64,000 nt of DNA, from contig JAUXNQ010000037.1 in NCBI GenBank assembly GCA_030682715.1, positions 62,001 to 126,000 on the forward strand, written 5' to 3'. This stretch comes from Methylotenera sp. (GTDB taxonomy: Bacteria > Pseudomonadota > Gammaproteobacteria > Burkholderiales > Methylophilaceae). Each line of letters begins with the position of its first letter. Position 1 is the first letter of the stretch. Below, in pieces: positions 1-10,022 of the stretch. The position numbers were made by a program, and so were the translations under genes. The notes below the pieces were generated by a model that worked only from the letters and a program-made list of their open reading frames with translations, did no database searches and was not told the DNA's origin.

Positions 1-1062
1 TTTTCATTAAAAGATGCAGGCGCACAGGTGCGCTGCGTGATGTTTAAAGGCCGCAACAGCTATGTTGACTTTACGCCGCGCGAAGGCGATAAAATTGAAG
101 CTCGCTGTACCGTTACCTTGTATGAAGCACGTGGTGATTTTCAGCTCACAGTAGAGTTTGTACAGCGCGCTGGGTTAGGTGCTTTATTTGAAGCCTTTGA
201 AAAACTCAAAAGAAAATTGAGTAGTGAAGGCCTGTTTGATACCAATATCAAACGTGCGATTCCTCAACATCCTAAAAAAATTGGCATTGTGACCTCAGCA
301 GACGCAGCCGCATTAAGAGACGTGCTTACCACGCTCAAGCGCCGCATGCCTAATATTCCAATCATCATTTACCCTACACCAGTACAAGGCAAAGGCGTTG
401 CTCAACTCATCGCCAATGCCATTAACATGGCTAATGAACGTGCAGAATGTGATGTACTCATCATTTGTCGCGGTGGTGGCAGTATTGAGGACTTATGGCA
501 ATTTAATGAAGAAGTGGTCGCACGCGCCATTGCCAACTGTACGATTCCAACCATTAGTGGCGTTGGTCATGAAACAGATTTCACTATTTGTGATTTTGTG
601 GCGGACGTTCGCGCAGCGACCCCAACCGCCGCCGCAGAACTTGCAACACCTTCACGCGATGAAATGCTCAACCGAACTAATCAATTAAAACTACAACTAT
701 CAAAGAACATGCAGTTCGTGCTTAACCAGCAAAATCAAGCACTAGACTATTTAGCACGCAGATTAATCTCGCCATCGCAACAAATTGCGCAACAAAAAGC
801 GCAAATCACGCAAATGGCTTACCGTTTAAATAACAGCATCAATCAGCAATTGCGAAGCAAACAACAAACCTTGCTACGCCTACAACAAAACCTGCAACAT
901 TTAAACCCTAAAGCTGTGCTTACAAGAGGGTATGCGCTAGTACAAACTCAATCAGGGGCAATTGTCAGCAACAGCTCACAATTAAAAAGTGGGGAGGAAG
1001 TGATGCTAACATTAGGGGTGGGTTCTGCCGACGCGACGATTAAAACAATTAGGAATGATTAA
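1..1062 (+). CDS. xseA: Exodeoxyribonuclease VII large subunit (3' part of gene)
   Basis: This is the large subunit of exonuclease VII, which with XseB degrades single-stranded DNA from either end and acts in repair. The reading frame is open from base 1 (FSLKDAGAQVRCVMF...), so the start codon and roughly the first 90-100 residues, most of the N-terminal OB-fold, lie outside the window. The visible 353 residues hold the end of the OB domain, the conserved catalytic core (GIVTSADAAALRDVL, CRGGGSIEDLWQFNEE, SGVGHETDFTICDFVAD) and a Gln-rich coiled-coil C-terminal region ending in the usual LTRGYALVQ segment. The E. coli protein is about 456 aa, so the 3' part is complete. The stop at 1060 is followed by a strong hairpin. 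The family assignment is secure. Confidence 0.96.
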   Translation, partial: FSLKDAGAQVRCVMFKGRNSYVDFTPREGDKIEARCTVTLYEARGDFQLTVEFVQRAGLGALFEAFEKLKRKLSSEGLFDTNIKRAIPQHPKKIGIVTSADAAALRDVLTTLKRRMPNIPIIIYPTPVQGKGVAQLIANAINMANERAECDVLIICRGGGSIEDLWQFNEEVVARAIANCTIPTISGVGHETDFTICDFVADVRAATPTAAAELATPSRDEMLNRTNQLKLQLSKNMQFVLNQQNQALDYLARRLISPSQQIAQQKAQITQMAYRLNNSINQQLRSKQQTLLRLQQNLQHLNPKAVLTRGYALVQTQSGAIVSNSSQLKSGEEVMLTLGVGSADATIKTIRND

Positions 1063-1098
1063 TTTATTCTTTATATACAATGCATTAGGTATAAAGCG

Positions 1099-1130
1099 AA
1101 AACGCACAAAGTTTCACCTATGTGCGTTTT
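1099..1130. terminator. Bidirectional intrinsic terminator between xseA and the convergent lipoprotein gene
   Basis: A perfect 10-bp inverted repeat (aaaacgcaca at 1099-1108, tgtgcgtttt at 1121-1130) encloses a 12-nt loop. The arms end in an A run on one side and a T run on the other, so it can terminate transcripts from both strands. It lies 37 bases past the xseA stop and 39 bases past the stop of the facing gene. Confidence 0.8.
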
Positions 1131-1168
1131 AAATTGTCGCTAGATTTTAGCGATATTATGATAGTAGC

Positions 1169-1384
1169 TTACTTACCGATTTGATTACCAATCACACCAC
1201 CAACTGCTGCACCGCCGACCGTACCCAAAGCACTGCCTCCAGTAAGTACTGCACCTGCAACACCGCCAACGCCAGCGCCAATTGCAGTATTCTTATCACG
1301 TGCGGACATGCTACTACATCCAACCGCGCTTAACACAACAAAGGTCATCATTAAATGGGTTACATACTTATTTTTTGTCTTCAT
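1169..1384 (-). CDS. Glycine-zipper outer-membrane lipoprotein (OsmB-like)
   Basis: A 71-aa protein with an N-terminal hydrophobic signal ending in a lipobox-like SAVGC, then a glycine-zipper segment rich in GxxxG spacing (GAGVGGVAGAV, GTVGGAAVGGVIGNQIG). Such proteins are usually outer-membrane lipoproteins induced by osmotic or envelope stress; the exact role here is unknown. An AGAGG Shine-Dalgarno sits about 7 nt before the ATG at 1384. A GTG one codon upstream (1387) is too close to it, so I chose the ATG. It is the last of a run of small minus-strand envelope genes (1169-3028), but a 450-bp gap separates it from the next, so it probably has its own promoter. Confidence 0.8.
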   Translation of the reverse strand: MKTKNKYVTHLMMTFVVLSAVGCSSMSARDKNTAIGAGVGGVAGAVLTGGSALGTVGGAAVGGVIGNQIGK

Positions 1385-1408
1385 CACTTAGCCTCTTTTC
1401 TTACATTT

Positions 1409-1428
1409 ATAACAAGAATTATTGTTAT
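1409..1428. promoter_or_regulatory. Near-perfect AT-rich palindrome upstream of the glycine-zipper gene
   Basis: ATAACAAGAATTATTGTTAT is an almost perfect 20-bp palindrome 25 bases upstream of the start of the 1169-1384 gene, placed where an operator or promoter element would be. It resembles a weak Fur-type palindrome but matches the consensus poorly. The function is a guess. Confidence 0.3.
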
Positions 1429-1841
1429 ATAAAACCGTTTAAATCTGTGATTAAATTAAATCTCACTCAACAAGTGGCCACATAATCTTAATTTATCAAC
1501 AGTCACTGAATACACTTTATATCTGATCAACGCAGAAAAGTGCTTAACTCAGTCAGTTCAGTATGTGGTGTCAACGATTTAAAGTCTATGAACAACCTCA
1601 CATTGCTAAAAATAACTAATAGTGTTGAGTATTAAGATATGTATACAACCAAAAAACAACAAATTTTAGGGATGATTATTAATATGGCCAAGTTAAACTA
1701 TTGTCTTTAGACAGAGCGTGTTTAAATCAAAAAGCTTTTAAAACTAGTAGCTTTTTAACGTTAACCTATAGACTGTTTGTATCTACCCATGACGTAAAGA
1801 AACGTCACAGATAGACGGAGCAACCTTTTGCCCAGAAATAG
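1429..1841. other. Intergenic region with two small hairpins, no gene seen
   Basis: This AT-rich stretch lies between two minus-strand genes. I see no plausible ORF. It holds an 8-bp stem (aaaaagct at 1729-1736, agcttttt at 1749-1756) whose T run on the minus strand could end the transcript of the DUF883 gene group, and a 6-bp perfect stem at 1790-1807 (TGACGT / ACGTCA) nearer that gene's stop. Both are weak calls. Confidence 0.35.
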
Positions 1842-2156
1842 TTAACGGCGCCCAATCAGTAAACCAATCACAACGCCTAAACTAGCTGCAAACCCAATAG
1901 CGCGCCAAGGCTTCTCATGCACATAAACATCCGTTGCTTTAGTAGCGGCTTTTACACTTAATAATGCATCAGTTTGTAGGTCGTCCAATTTTGCCCGCAC
2001 TCGGCTCAGTGACTGTTCTGATTTAGCACGTATTTCCGCTAGCTTTTTATCACCAGTATCTACTGTTGCTGCTAATAAAGCCTCGGCATCAAGCACGACT
2101 TCTTTAATATCGCCAACTAATTGACTTTTATGAATCTGACTAGAAAGATTATCCAT
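1842..2156 (-). CDS. DUF883 (ElaB/YqjD-type) tail-anchored membrane protein
   Basis: A 104-aa protein with a soluble amphipathic N-terminal region (about residues 1-80, Lys/Asp/Ala rich, likely coiled coil) and one C-terminal membrane segment (GFAASLGVVIGLLIG) ending in RR. This is the signature of the ElaB/YqjD/DUF883 family. E. coli YqjD and ElaB bind ribosomes and tether them to the inner membrane in stationary phase; that role is known for the family and inferred here. A good GGAG Shine-Dalgarno lies 6 nt before the ATG. The gene sits 25 bases after the two-TM gene upstream of it on the same strand, so the two are probably co-transcribed. Confidence 0.85.
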   Translation of the reverse strand: MDNLSSQIHKSQLVGDIKEVVLDAEALLAATVDTGDKKLAEIRAKSEQSLSRVRAKLDDLQTDALLSVKAATKATDVYVHEKPWRAIGFAASLGVVIGLLIGRR

Positions 2157-2181
2157 ATACCACTCCTATAACATTTAAAGA

Positions 2182-2394
2182 TTATTTACGTGAAATCAAT
2201 AAAACTGCACCAACTACCATAGACAAAACCCCAGCCCAAACTGGAATATTCACTGTTTCAGACTCTTTTACTGATAACTCCATCGAGCCAACTTTAGCTT
2301 TTTGTGTGTTTTTAGTATAAGTAAAACCACCATAAGCTAACGCTAATCCACCTGCAACCAGCAGGACAATTGCTAATAACCTAATTGCTTTCAT
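2182..2394 (-). CDS. Small two-transmembrane protein, stress-cluster type
   Basis: A 70-aa protein with two hydrophobic helices (about residues 4-24 and 50-68) joined by a polar loop (TKNTQKAKVGSMELSVKESE). It resembles a widespread uncharacterised family found beside YqjD-type, BON-domain and similar stress genes, with the pattern 'helix - short basic/acidic loop - helix - RK end'. I do not assign a family number. An AAGGTG ribosome-binding site precedes the ATG. Its neighbours suggest a role in envelope homeostasis, but that is inference only. Confidence 0.65.
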   Translation of the reverse strand: MKAIRLLAIVLLVAGGLALAYGGFTYTKNTQKAKVGSMELSVKESETVNIPVWAGVLSMVVGAVLLISRK

Positions 2395-2521
2395 TTAATT
2401 TTCACCTTTTAATAATTGAGTAATCTTTGAGATAAACCTTTATTTTTGGTAGAAACCTTATGGTACAAACCTTAATTAAAGATAAGTTAAAAAAGCTCTT
2501 GGCATTAATTGCTTTCGCTTA

Positions 2522-2668
2522 CTAAAGCCGCCTTTTTTGAAGCAACCGTATCACCATCACCACCACTGCAATCAAAAGTAGTAGGTGAATAAGACCCCCC
2601 ATAGTGTTAGAAGAAGCCAAACCTAATGCCCAAAGAATAACCAAGACTATGGCAATTTTCTCAAGCAT
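2522..2668 (-). CDS. 48-aa lmo0937/DUF5670-like membrane peptide
   Basis: This short gene reads MLEKIAIVLVILWALGL... and ends ...VIRLLQKRRL. It has two hydrophobic stretches (about residues 4-18 and 24-42) linked by ASSNTMGG and a basic tail. The arrangement 'ILWxLGLxSSxTxGGxIHxLLxIA' is the hallmark of the small lmo0937-family (DUF5670) membrane proteins. The ATG at 2668 has a GGAG Shine-Dalgarno 5-6 nt upstream and the stop is TAG at 2522. It is under 60 codons and easily missed. It lies between the BON-domain gene and the two-TM gene on the same strand, as these peptides often do in stress clusters. Function is unknown. Confidence 0.8.
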   Translation of the reverse strand: MLEKIAIVLVILWALGLASSNTMGGLIHLLLLIAVVVMVIRLLQKRRL

Positions 2669-2710
2669 ATCGGCTCCAGTTAGAATCTACCAAAAGTTAT
2701 TGATAAACAA

Positions 2711-3028
2711 TCAATTAGACTTTAGTCGCATATCATTTTTCACTGACTTTACGCCATTAACTTTTCGTGCCACATCAACGGCTCTGCTAATATCAGCCTC
2801 TGAATTTACGAAGCCACTTAATTGAACAACACCTTTAAAAGTTTCAACATTAATCTCTGCTGATTTTAAGTTTGTATCATTTAATACTGCAGCTTTTACC
2901 TTTGCAGTAATCACGCTATCATCAATGTACTCACCAGTACCCTCACTTTTACTAGTTGATGCACAACCTACCAAAGCGACTAGTGCGGCAATAAGAAAAA
3001 TGTTCACTATATATTTCAGTTGTTTCAT
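2711..3028 (-). CDS. BON-domain lipoprotein (OsmY-like)
   Basis: A 105-aa protein with a lipoprotein signal (hydrophobic residues 6-21, lipobox LVGC) and one BON domain (about residues 38-103, with DDSVITAKVKAAVLND and VVQLSGFVNSEADISRAV). BON proteins such as OsmY and DolP act in the periplasm or outer membrane in envelope integrity and osmotic stress; that is family knowledge. A strong GGGAGA Shine-Dalgarno precedes the ATG. It is the first gene of the minus-strand small envelope set. Unlike OsmY it has a single BON domain and a lipid anchor. Confidence 0.88.
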   Translation of the reverse strand: MKQLKYIVNIFLIAALVALVGCASTSKSEGTGEYIDDSVITAKVKAAVLNDTNLKSAEINVETFKGVVQLSGFVNSEADISRAVDVARKVNGVKSVKNDMRLKSN

Positions 3029-3349
3029 CGCAATCTCTCCCTATCAATTAAATTTCGTCATACAAACTTATTAAACCAACCCAAAACTGATCACAAAGAT
3101 TGATAATTAAGTATGTCAAACATAAACATTGGCAGTATTTAACAAAAGTTACGCACTTAAACCTACCAAACTTACTGAATCATCTACTTAAAATTAATCT
3201 ATATCTGTACGATTGCACACATAAAGCCTTTTGCTATTTTCAACATCCGTGCGATAAACCAAAACCCATTACTCAACACATAATCATTGGTTTCGTAAGA
3301 AAATTGGCTGATAATAGCCAACTTAATTATTAATGCTCATTACTCCATA
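3029..3349. other. Divergent intergenic region between the BON gene and kup
   Basis: This 321-base AT-rich region must hold the promoters of both divergent genes. I see no ORF worth calling. A 6-bp perfect stem (TTGGCT at 3304-3309, AGCCAA at 3316-3321) lies 28 bases before the kup start and would fall in its 5' leader. No known potassium or c-di-AMP riboswitch was recognised. Confidence 0.4.
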
Positions 3350-5233
3350 ATGTCATCAACTTCTGGTAGCAACACCAAACGCTCTGCACTCACGCTCGCC
3401 GCACTTGGCGTAGTGTTTGGCGACATCGGCACTAGCCCGCTCTATACACTTAAGGAAGTCTTTTCAGTAGGTGTACACCCAGTACCGCTGACTGAAATAA
3501 ATATGTTTGGTATTTTATCGCTAATCGTTTGGGCGCTATTTCTGGTCGTGTCTATCAAATATGTAGCGTTTATTATGCGAGCAGACAATCGTGGTGAAGG
3601 CGGCATTATGGCGCTCTTAGCACTCGCCAGCCGTAACGTAGCAGATAACGCAAAAAAACAGCGCAATATTATGTTGCTAGGGATTCTAGGTGCCTGCATG
3701 TTTTATGCCGATGGCATCATTACACCCGCTATTTCAGTGTTATCTGCGGTAGAAGGCTTAGAGGTGGCTGCACCGATTTTGCACCCGCTAATATTACCGA
3801 TTACCTTAGTAGTGCTGTTTCTACTATTCTGGGCACAAAGCAAAGGCACCGCGCTGGTTGGCGCCTTTTTTGGGCCCATTATGCTACTTTGGTTTAGCAC
3901 ATTAGCGATATTGGGCATTAAGGGCATCATGCAATACCCGACGATACTCAATGCACTTAATCCAATTTATGCCATTCACTTTTTTCAATTAAGTCCATGG
4001 ATCGCTTTTGTCGCGTTAGGTGCTGTGGTACTGGCTGTCACTGGTGCTGAAGCCCTTTATGCTGACATGGGCCATTTTGGACGCACACCTATCCGCCTGG
4101 CTTGGTTTGGCTTTGTCTTACCTGCACTTATCCTAAATTACTTTGGGCAAGGTGCTTTAATACTAAAACATCCAGAAACCGTTAAAAATCCATTTTATTT
4201 ACTCGCGCCTGAGTGGATGCTGTTTCCGTTAATCATCTTAGCGACCATGGCCGCAGTGATCGCCTCACAAGCCGTCATCACTGGCGCATTCTCTGTGTCA
4301 CGCCAAGCGTTACAACTGGGCTTTTTACCACGCATGCATGTATCACACACATCAGAAAGCCAACAAGGACAAATCTATATGCCAAGAGTCAACTGGGGGC
4401 TGATGCTCGCAGTCATGGTGTTAGTGATTGGATTTGGCTCATCTGGTGACCTAGCCGCAGCTTATGGCATCGCGGTCACAGGTGACATGATTATCACCAC
4501 ATTGCTAGCTGGTATTGTGTTCCACAATCTTTGGGGCTGGAGCAAACTACGTACTGGCGCATTAATCGCCGTATTCTTAACAGTTGATATCGCATTTTTT
4601 AGTGCTAATGTCCTTAAAATTCCAGATGGTGGCTGGGTACCGCTCATCATTGGCGTGATCATTTTCACCTTAATGATTACATGGAAAACTGGGCGCACCA
4701 TGCTTTACAAGCATCTTAAAAATGAAGCGATGGCCTTAGACCCATTTATTGAAGCAATTAGCGCCCATCCACCTACACGTGTATCTGGCACTGCATTGTT
4801 TATGACGCCTAACCCAGAGGGTGTACCGCACGCCATGCTTCATAATTTAAAGCACAACAAAGTACTGCATGAAAAAGTGGTCATACTAACGGTAAAGTTT
4901 TTAGATTTTCCACGTACGTCTGTTGAAGACCGTGTAACGGTTGAAGTATTACCGCACGAGTTTTACCGTGTTACCGTGCATTATGGGTTCAAAGACGAGC
5001 CAGATTTACCAAGAGACTTGGCTTTATGCGCAGAAAAGGGCCTAGCGTTAGAGGCAATGGATACCTCTTACTTTATTGGTAAAGAAATTTTACTTGCGCA
5101 TGAGTCATCTGAAATGGCTTACTGGCGTAAAAAAATATTTATCGGCTTATTTAGAAGCGCAGAAACGATTACCAACCAATTTAAACTTCCGCCTAACCGC
5201 GTGGTTGAACTTGGGACGCAGGTTACTTTCTAA
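3350..5233 (+). CDS. kup: KUP-family potassium uptake protein
   Basis: An inner-membrane K+:H+ symporter of the KUP/HAK/KT family, 627 aa against 622 in E. coli, so full length. The start reads into the diagnostic GVVFGDIGTSPLYTLKEVF (about residues 20-38). Further conserved stretches are RADNRGEGGIMALLAL, CMFYADGIITPAISVLSA and TGAEALYADMGHFG. About twelve membrane helices fill residues 15-445, and a soluble C-terminal domain (about 460-627) follows, including the usual LPxNRVVELGTQV end. It stands alone on the plus strand, with no co-transcribed partner. Energy coupling and low-affinity constitutive K+ supply are family knowledge. Confidence 0.97.
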   Translation: MSSTSGSNTKRSALTLAALGVVFGDIGTSPLYTLKEVFSVGVHPVPLTEINMFGILSLIVWALFLVVSIKYVAFIMRADNRGEGGIMALLALASRNVADNAKKQRNIMLLGILGACMFYADGIITPAISVLSAVEGLEVAAPILHPLILPITLVVLFLLFWAQSKGTALVGAFFGPIMLLWFSTLAILGIKGIMQYPTILNALNPIYAIHFFQLSPWIAFVALGAVVLAVTGAEALYADMGHFGRTPIRLAWFGFVLPALILNYFGQGALILKHPETVKNPFYLLAPEWMLFPLIILATMAAVIASQAVITGAFSVSRQALQLGFLPRMHVSHTSESQQGQIYMPRVNWGLMLAVMVLVIGFGSSGDLAAAYGIAVTGDMIITTLLAGIVFHNLWGWSKLRTGALIAVFLTVDIAFFSANVLKIPDGGWVPLIIGVIIFTLMITWKTGRTMLYKHLKNEAMALDPFIEAISAHPPTRVSGTALFMTPNPEGVPHAMLHNLKHNKVLHEKVVILTVKFLDFPRTSVEDRVTVEVLPHEFYRVTVHYGFKDEPDLPRDLALCAEKGLALEAMDTSYFIGKEILLAHESSEMAYWRKKIFIGLFRSAETITNQFKLPPNRVVELGTQVTF

Positions 5234-5356
5234 GCCTTAAACCATTAAAGTTAAATGTAAAGTTTGTTAATTACCGCACAGCATTAAACAAATCCAAATG
5301 TTTAAATTCATTGTTGAAGCGTTACCATTTGAATAAATTATACGGATTAATAAAAA

Positions 5357-6196
5357 ATGACATCTCTATTTAAAATCAAAAAATTAGGCTTCGTCGTAGC
5401 CGCAGTTCTAATTGCCCATTTAAGCAGTTGCGCAACCACTACTAAAGACAGCGTATCTGGCGTAAGCCGATCACAATTGCTGCTGTTACCAGAATCACAA
5501 ATCACGGATATGTCAGCTCAGGCCTACACCCAAACACTAAAAGAGGCTGAAAAGAAAAAAACACTCAATGCCAACAAAGCACAGCTTGATCGCGTGCGCA
5601 AAATCTCTAACAGACTGATTGCACAAGTTGGCGTATTTAGACCAGATGCTACCCAATGGAAATGGGAAGTGAATGTAGAGAAGAACGATGAACTTAACGC
5701 CTATTGCATGCCAGGCGGCAAAATCATGGTGTACTCTGGCTTGATTGATAAATTAAAAACCACAGATGATGAGCTGGCTGCGGTCATCGGGCATGAAATC
5801 GCTCATGCACTGCGTGAGCATGGACGCGAACGCATGTCTCAAGCGTATGTTCAGCAATTTGGCTTGCAAGCATTAGGCGTAGTGCTATCCTCAAGCACCA
5901 GTGCGGCTGTTGGCAATGCTTCAGTACAAGCTGCAAGCATGGGTTCACAACTATTTTTTGCACTTCCTAATGGGCGTGAGCAAGAGCGAGAATCTGACAG
6001 AATCGGCCTCGAACTCGCTGCCCGTGCAGGCTACAACCCTGATGCAGCGGTAACACTATGGCAAAAAATGGAGGCCCAAGGTGGCGGAAAGCCGCCTGAG
6101 TTTTTAAGCACTCACCCTGCAAGTGCTAGTCGTATTGCAGAGTTACGCGCGCTTGCGCCTAAAGTAAGGCCGCTTTACGACGCTGCAAAAAAATAA
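5357..6196 (+). CDS. M48-family zinc metallopeptidase, lipoprotein (LoiP/YcaL-like)
   Basis: A 279-aa periplasmic protease anchored by an N-terminal lipoprotein signal (hydrophobic residues 11-22, lipobox LSSC). The zinc motif HEIAH starts at H146, with E147 catalytic and H150 the second ligand; the third is the Glu of the later ESDRIG motif, followed by GYNPDAAV. The sequence SThP near the C-terminus (STHPASASRI) is also typical of the family. Related proteins (LoiP, BepA) do quality control on outer-membrane proteins, so that is the likely role. It stands alone and ends at a strong terminator. No TPR domain is present, which separates it from BepA. Confidence 0.92.
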   Translation: MTSLFKIKKLGFVVAAVLIAHLSSCATTTKDSVSGVSRSQLLLLPESQITDMSAQAYTQTLKEAEKKKTLNANKAQLDRVRKISNRLIAQVGVFRPDATQWKWEVNVEKNDELNAYCMPGGKIMVYSGLIDKLKTTDDELAAVIGHEIAHALREHGRERMSQAYVQQFGLQALGVVLSSSTSAAVGNASVQAASMGSQLFFALPNGREQERESDRIGLELAARAGYNPDAAVTLWQKMEAQGGGKPPEFLSTHPASASRIAELRALAPKVRPLYDAAKK

Positions 6197-6218
6197 TCAC
6201 GATTCAAATGGTCTTTGT

Positions 6219-6253
6219 TAAAGCGTACAGCGTAAGTTGTGCGCTTTATTTTT
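6219..6253 (+). terminator. Intrinsic terminator after the M48 peptidase gene
   Basis: An 11-bp stem with one T-G wobble (taaagcgtaca at 6219-6229, tgtgcgcttta at 6238-6248) and an 8-nt loop is followed directly by TTTTT. It lies 23 bases past the stop at 6196. Confidence 0.85.
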
Positions 6254-6328
6254 GGGCTATCGTCCTGTTTGAGTTAAAATGTCGCATTATTCAATTTACT
6301 AACTTACTCAAAATTAATAGAGACTTTT

Positions 6329-7156
6329 ATGGATCCACGTCAAAGCATTATCGAAGCCGCATTTGAAGACCGCGCCAACATCAACCCTAGTAACGCATCT
6401 GCTGAAATAAAATCGACAGTAGCCTCTGTGATTGCAGATTTAGATAGCGGAAAACTACGTGTCGCAAGCCGTGTTGCTGATACACAACAATGGGAAACAC
6501 ATCAATGGTTGAAAAAAGCAGTATTGCTTTCATTCCGCTTGGATGACAACGTATTGATGGATGATGGCGTCACTAAATACTTTGACAAAGTACCACCAAA
6601 ATTTGCAGATTACTCAGAAGAAGACTTCAAAGCTGGCGGTTTCCGCGTAGTACCTAACGCCATTGTACGTCGCGGCTCATTTATCGGTAAAAATGCTGTG
6701 TTAATGCCTTCATACGTTAACATTGGTGCTTACGTAGGCGAAGGCACAATGGTAGATACATGGGCTACTGTAGGTTCATGCGCACAAATTGGTAAAAACG
6801 TACACTTAAGTGGTGGCGTGGGTATCGGTGGCGTATTAGAGCCGGTTCAAGCTGGTCCAACCATTATTGGCGACAACTGCTTTATCGGTGCTCGCTCTGA
6901 AGTAGTTGAAGGCGTGATTGTTGAAGACAACTGTGTGATTTCAATGGGTGTTTACATTGGTCAATCAACCAAAATTTACGACCGCGAAACTGGTGAAGTA
7001 TTCTACGGCCGCGTACCAGCGGGCTCAGTAGTTGTTTCAGGTAATTTACCATCAAAAGATGGTAGCTACAGCCTTTACTGCGCTGTGATTGTGAAAAAAG
7101 TAGATGCTAAAACATTAGGTAAAGTAGGCATTAACGAACTACTTCGTGGCATTTAA
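6329..7156 (+). CDS. dapD: 2,3,4,5-tetrahydropyridine-2,6-dicarboxylate N-succinyltransferase
   Basis: DapD transfers succinyl from succinyl-CoA to tetrahydrodipicolinate in the succinylase branch of lysine and meso-diaminopimelate synthesis, in the cytoplasm. At 275 aa it matches the E. coli enzyme (274). The N-terminal helical domain (about 1-105) is followed by a left-handed beta-helix of hexapeptide repeats (about 110-235: [28 protein letters not shown]) and the conserved C-terminal segment [18 protein letters not shown]. It heads a plus-strand group with an ArsC-like gene and dapE, the next succinylase-branch step, which is a common arrangement. Confidence 0.98.
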   Translation: MDPRQSIIEAAFEDRANINPSNASAEIKSTVASVIADLDSGKLRVASRVADTQQWETHQWLKKAVLLSFRLDDNVLMDDGVTKYFDKVPPKFADYSEEDFKAGGFRVVPNAIVRRGSFIGKNAVLMPSYVNIGAYVGEGTMVDTWATVGSCAQIGKNVHLSGGVGIGGVLEPVQAGPTIIGDNCFIGARSEVVEGVIVEDNCVISMGVYIGQSTKIYDRETGEVFYGRVPAGSVVVSGNLPSKDGSYSLYCAVIVKKVDAKTLGKVGINELLRGI

Positions 7157-7178
7157 GCTTTAATAAAGCCCTAATACA

Positions 7179-9068
<1,890 letters not shown>

Positions 9069-9069
<1 letters not shown>

Positions 9070-9100
9070 TCTGTGTTTATCCGTGTTAATCTGTGGCTAA
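9069..9100. repeat. Right inverted repeat of the GxxExxY cassette
   Basis: This is the inverted partner of 8663-8694, with four mismatches in 32 bases. It begins on the last base of the GxxExxY stop codon and ends 4 bases before the likely prmB start, so it makes up the whole spacer between those genes. Confidence 0.85.
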
Positions 9101-9104
9101 AATT

Positions 9105-10010
9105 ATGATCTCAAAACAAATAACTACTGAACTCCTCACCATCCGTGACTGGCTCAGATTTGCAGTAAGCCAATTTGAAGCCTCCAATATTTTTTACGGG
9201 CACGGCACTGACAACAGTTATGATGAAGCGGTGTGGCTAGTGATGGGGGCATTGCATTTACCACATGACACACTGAACAATTTCTTAGATGCAAAACTCA
9301 CCAATAGTGAGCGTAGCAAACTCGCTAGCTTTGTTGAACAACGCGTCACCAAATATACACCCACTGCTTATCTACTAAAAGAAGCTTGGCTGCAAGGCTT
9401 TAAATTTTTCGTAGATGAACGTGTTTTAATTCCACGCTCGTTCATCGCTGAATTATTAGTCAACGATGGTTTGCAACCTTGGATTGAATTCCCAGAGCTT
9501 ATTAACAGTGCTGCCGATATTTGTACAGGTAGTGGATGCTTGGGTGTTCTATTGGCAGATGCATATCCAGAAGCGACTATCGATGTGATTGATATTTCAC
9601 AAGATGCAATCGACGTGTGCAACATCAATATTAATAACTATGGTTTACAAGACCGCATCACTGCAATCAAGTCTGACATGTTTAGTCAGCTTACAGGTAA
9701 GCAGTACGACTTAATCATTAGCAACCCGCCGTATGTAGATGCGCCATCAATGGCAGCATTACCCGCAGAATACCGCAATGAACCACAACTCGCCCTTGGC
9801 AGCGGTGATGCTGGCTTAGACCACACGCACACCATTTTACGTGAAGCTGCTAAATACATGACTGAGGATGGCATACTGATTGTTGAAATTGGTCATAACC
9901 GCGACGCACTGATAGAAGCTTATCCCGACTTACCATTTACTTGGCTAGAAGTATCGTCAGGTGATGAGTTTGTATTTTTACTCACACGTGACCAATTAGT
10001 GGCCATATAA
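9105..10010 (+). CDS. prmB: Ribosomal protein uL3 N5-glutamine methyltransferase
   Basis: PrmB methylates a glutamine side chain of ribosomal protein uL3 using SAM. From the ATG at 9105 the protein has 301 aa (E. coli 310). It has a helical N-terminal domain (about 1-110), the SAM-binding CTGSGCLGVLLA, and the catalytic NPPY at 207-210 followed by VDAPSMAALPAEYRNEPQLAL, which separates PrmB from PrmC. An in-frame GTG at 9093 would add four residues but lies in the repeat of the neighbouring cassette, so the ATG is preferred. No good Shine-Dalgarno remains upstream, which fits a leader replaced by an insertion. Confidence 0.95.
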   Translation: MISKQITTELLTIRDWLRFAVSQFEASNIFYGHGTDNSYDEAVWLVMGALHLPHDTLNNFLDAKLTNSERSKLASFVEQRVTKYTPTAYLLKEAWLQGFKFFVDERVLIPRSFIAELLVNDGLQPWIEFPELINSAADICTGSGCLGVLLADAYPEATIDVIDISQDAIDVCNININNYGLQDRITAIKSDMFSQLTGKQYDLIISNPPYVDAPSMAALPAEYRNEPQLALGSGDAGLDHTHTILREAAKYMTEDGILIVEIGHNRDALIEAYPDLPFTWLEVSSGDEFVFLLTRDQLVAI

Positions 10011-10022
10011 GTAACAAACTGT

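Noticed and set aside
1409-1428. Palindrome as a Fur box
   Set aside because: It is a good palindrome, but it matches the Fur consensus much less well than the feoA site. I list it only as an unassigned operator candidate.
2604-2825. Plus-strand frame opposite the 48-aa gene and the BON gene
   Set aside because: Its sequence is compositionally random, while the minus strand holds two genes with good Shine-Dalgarno sites.
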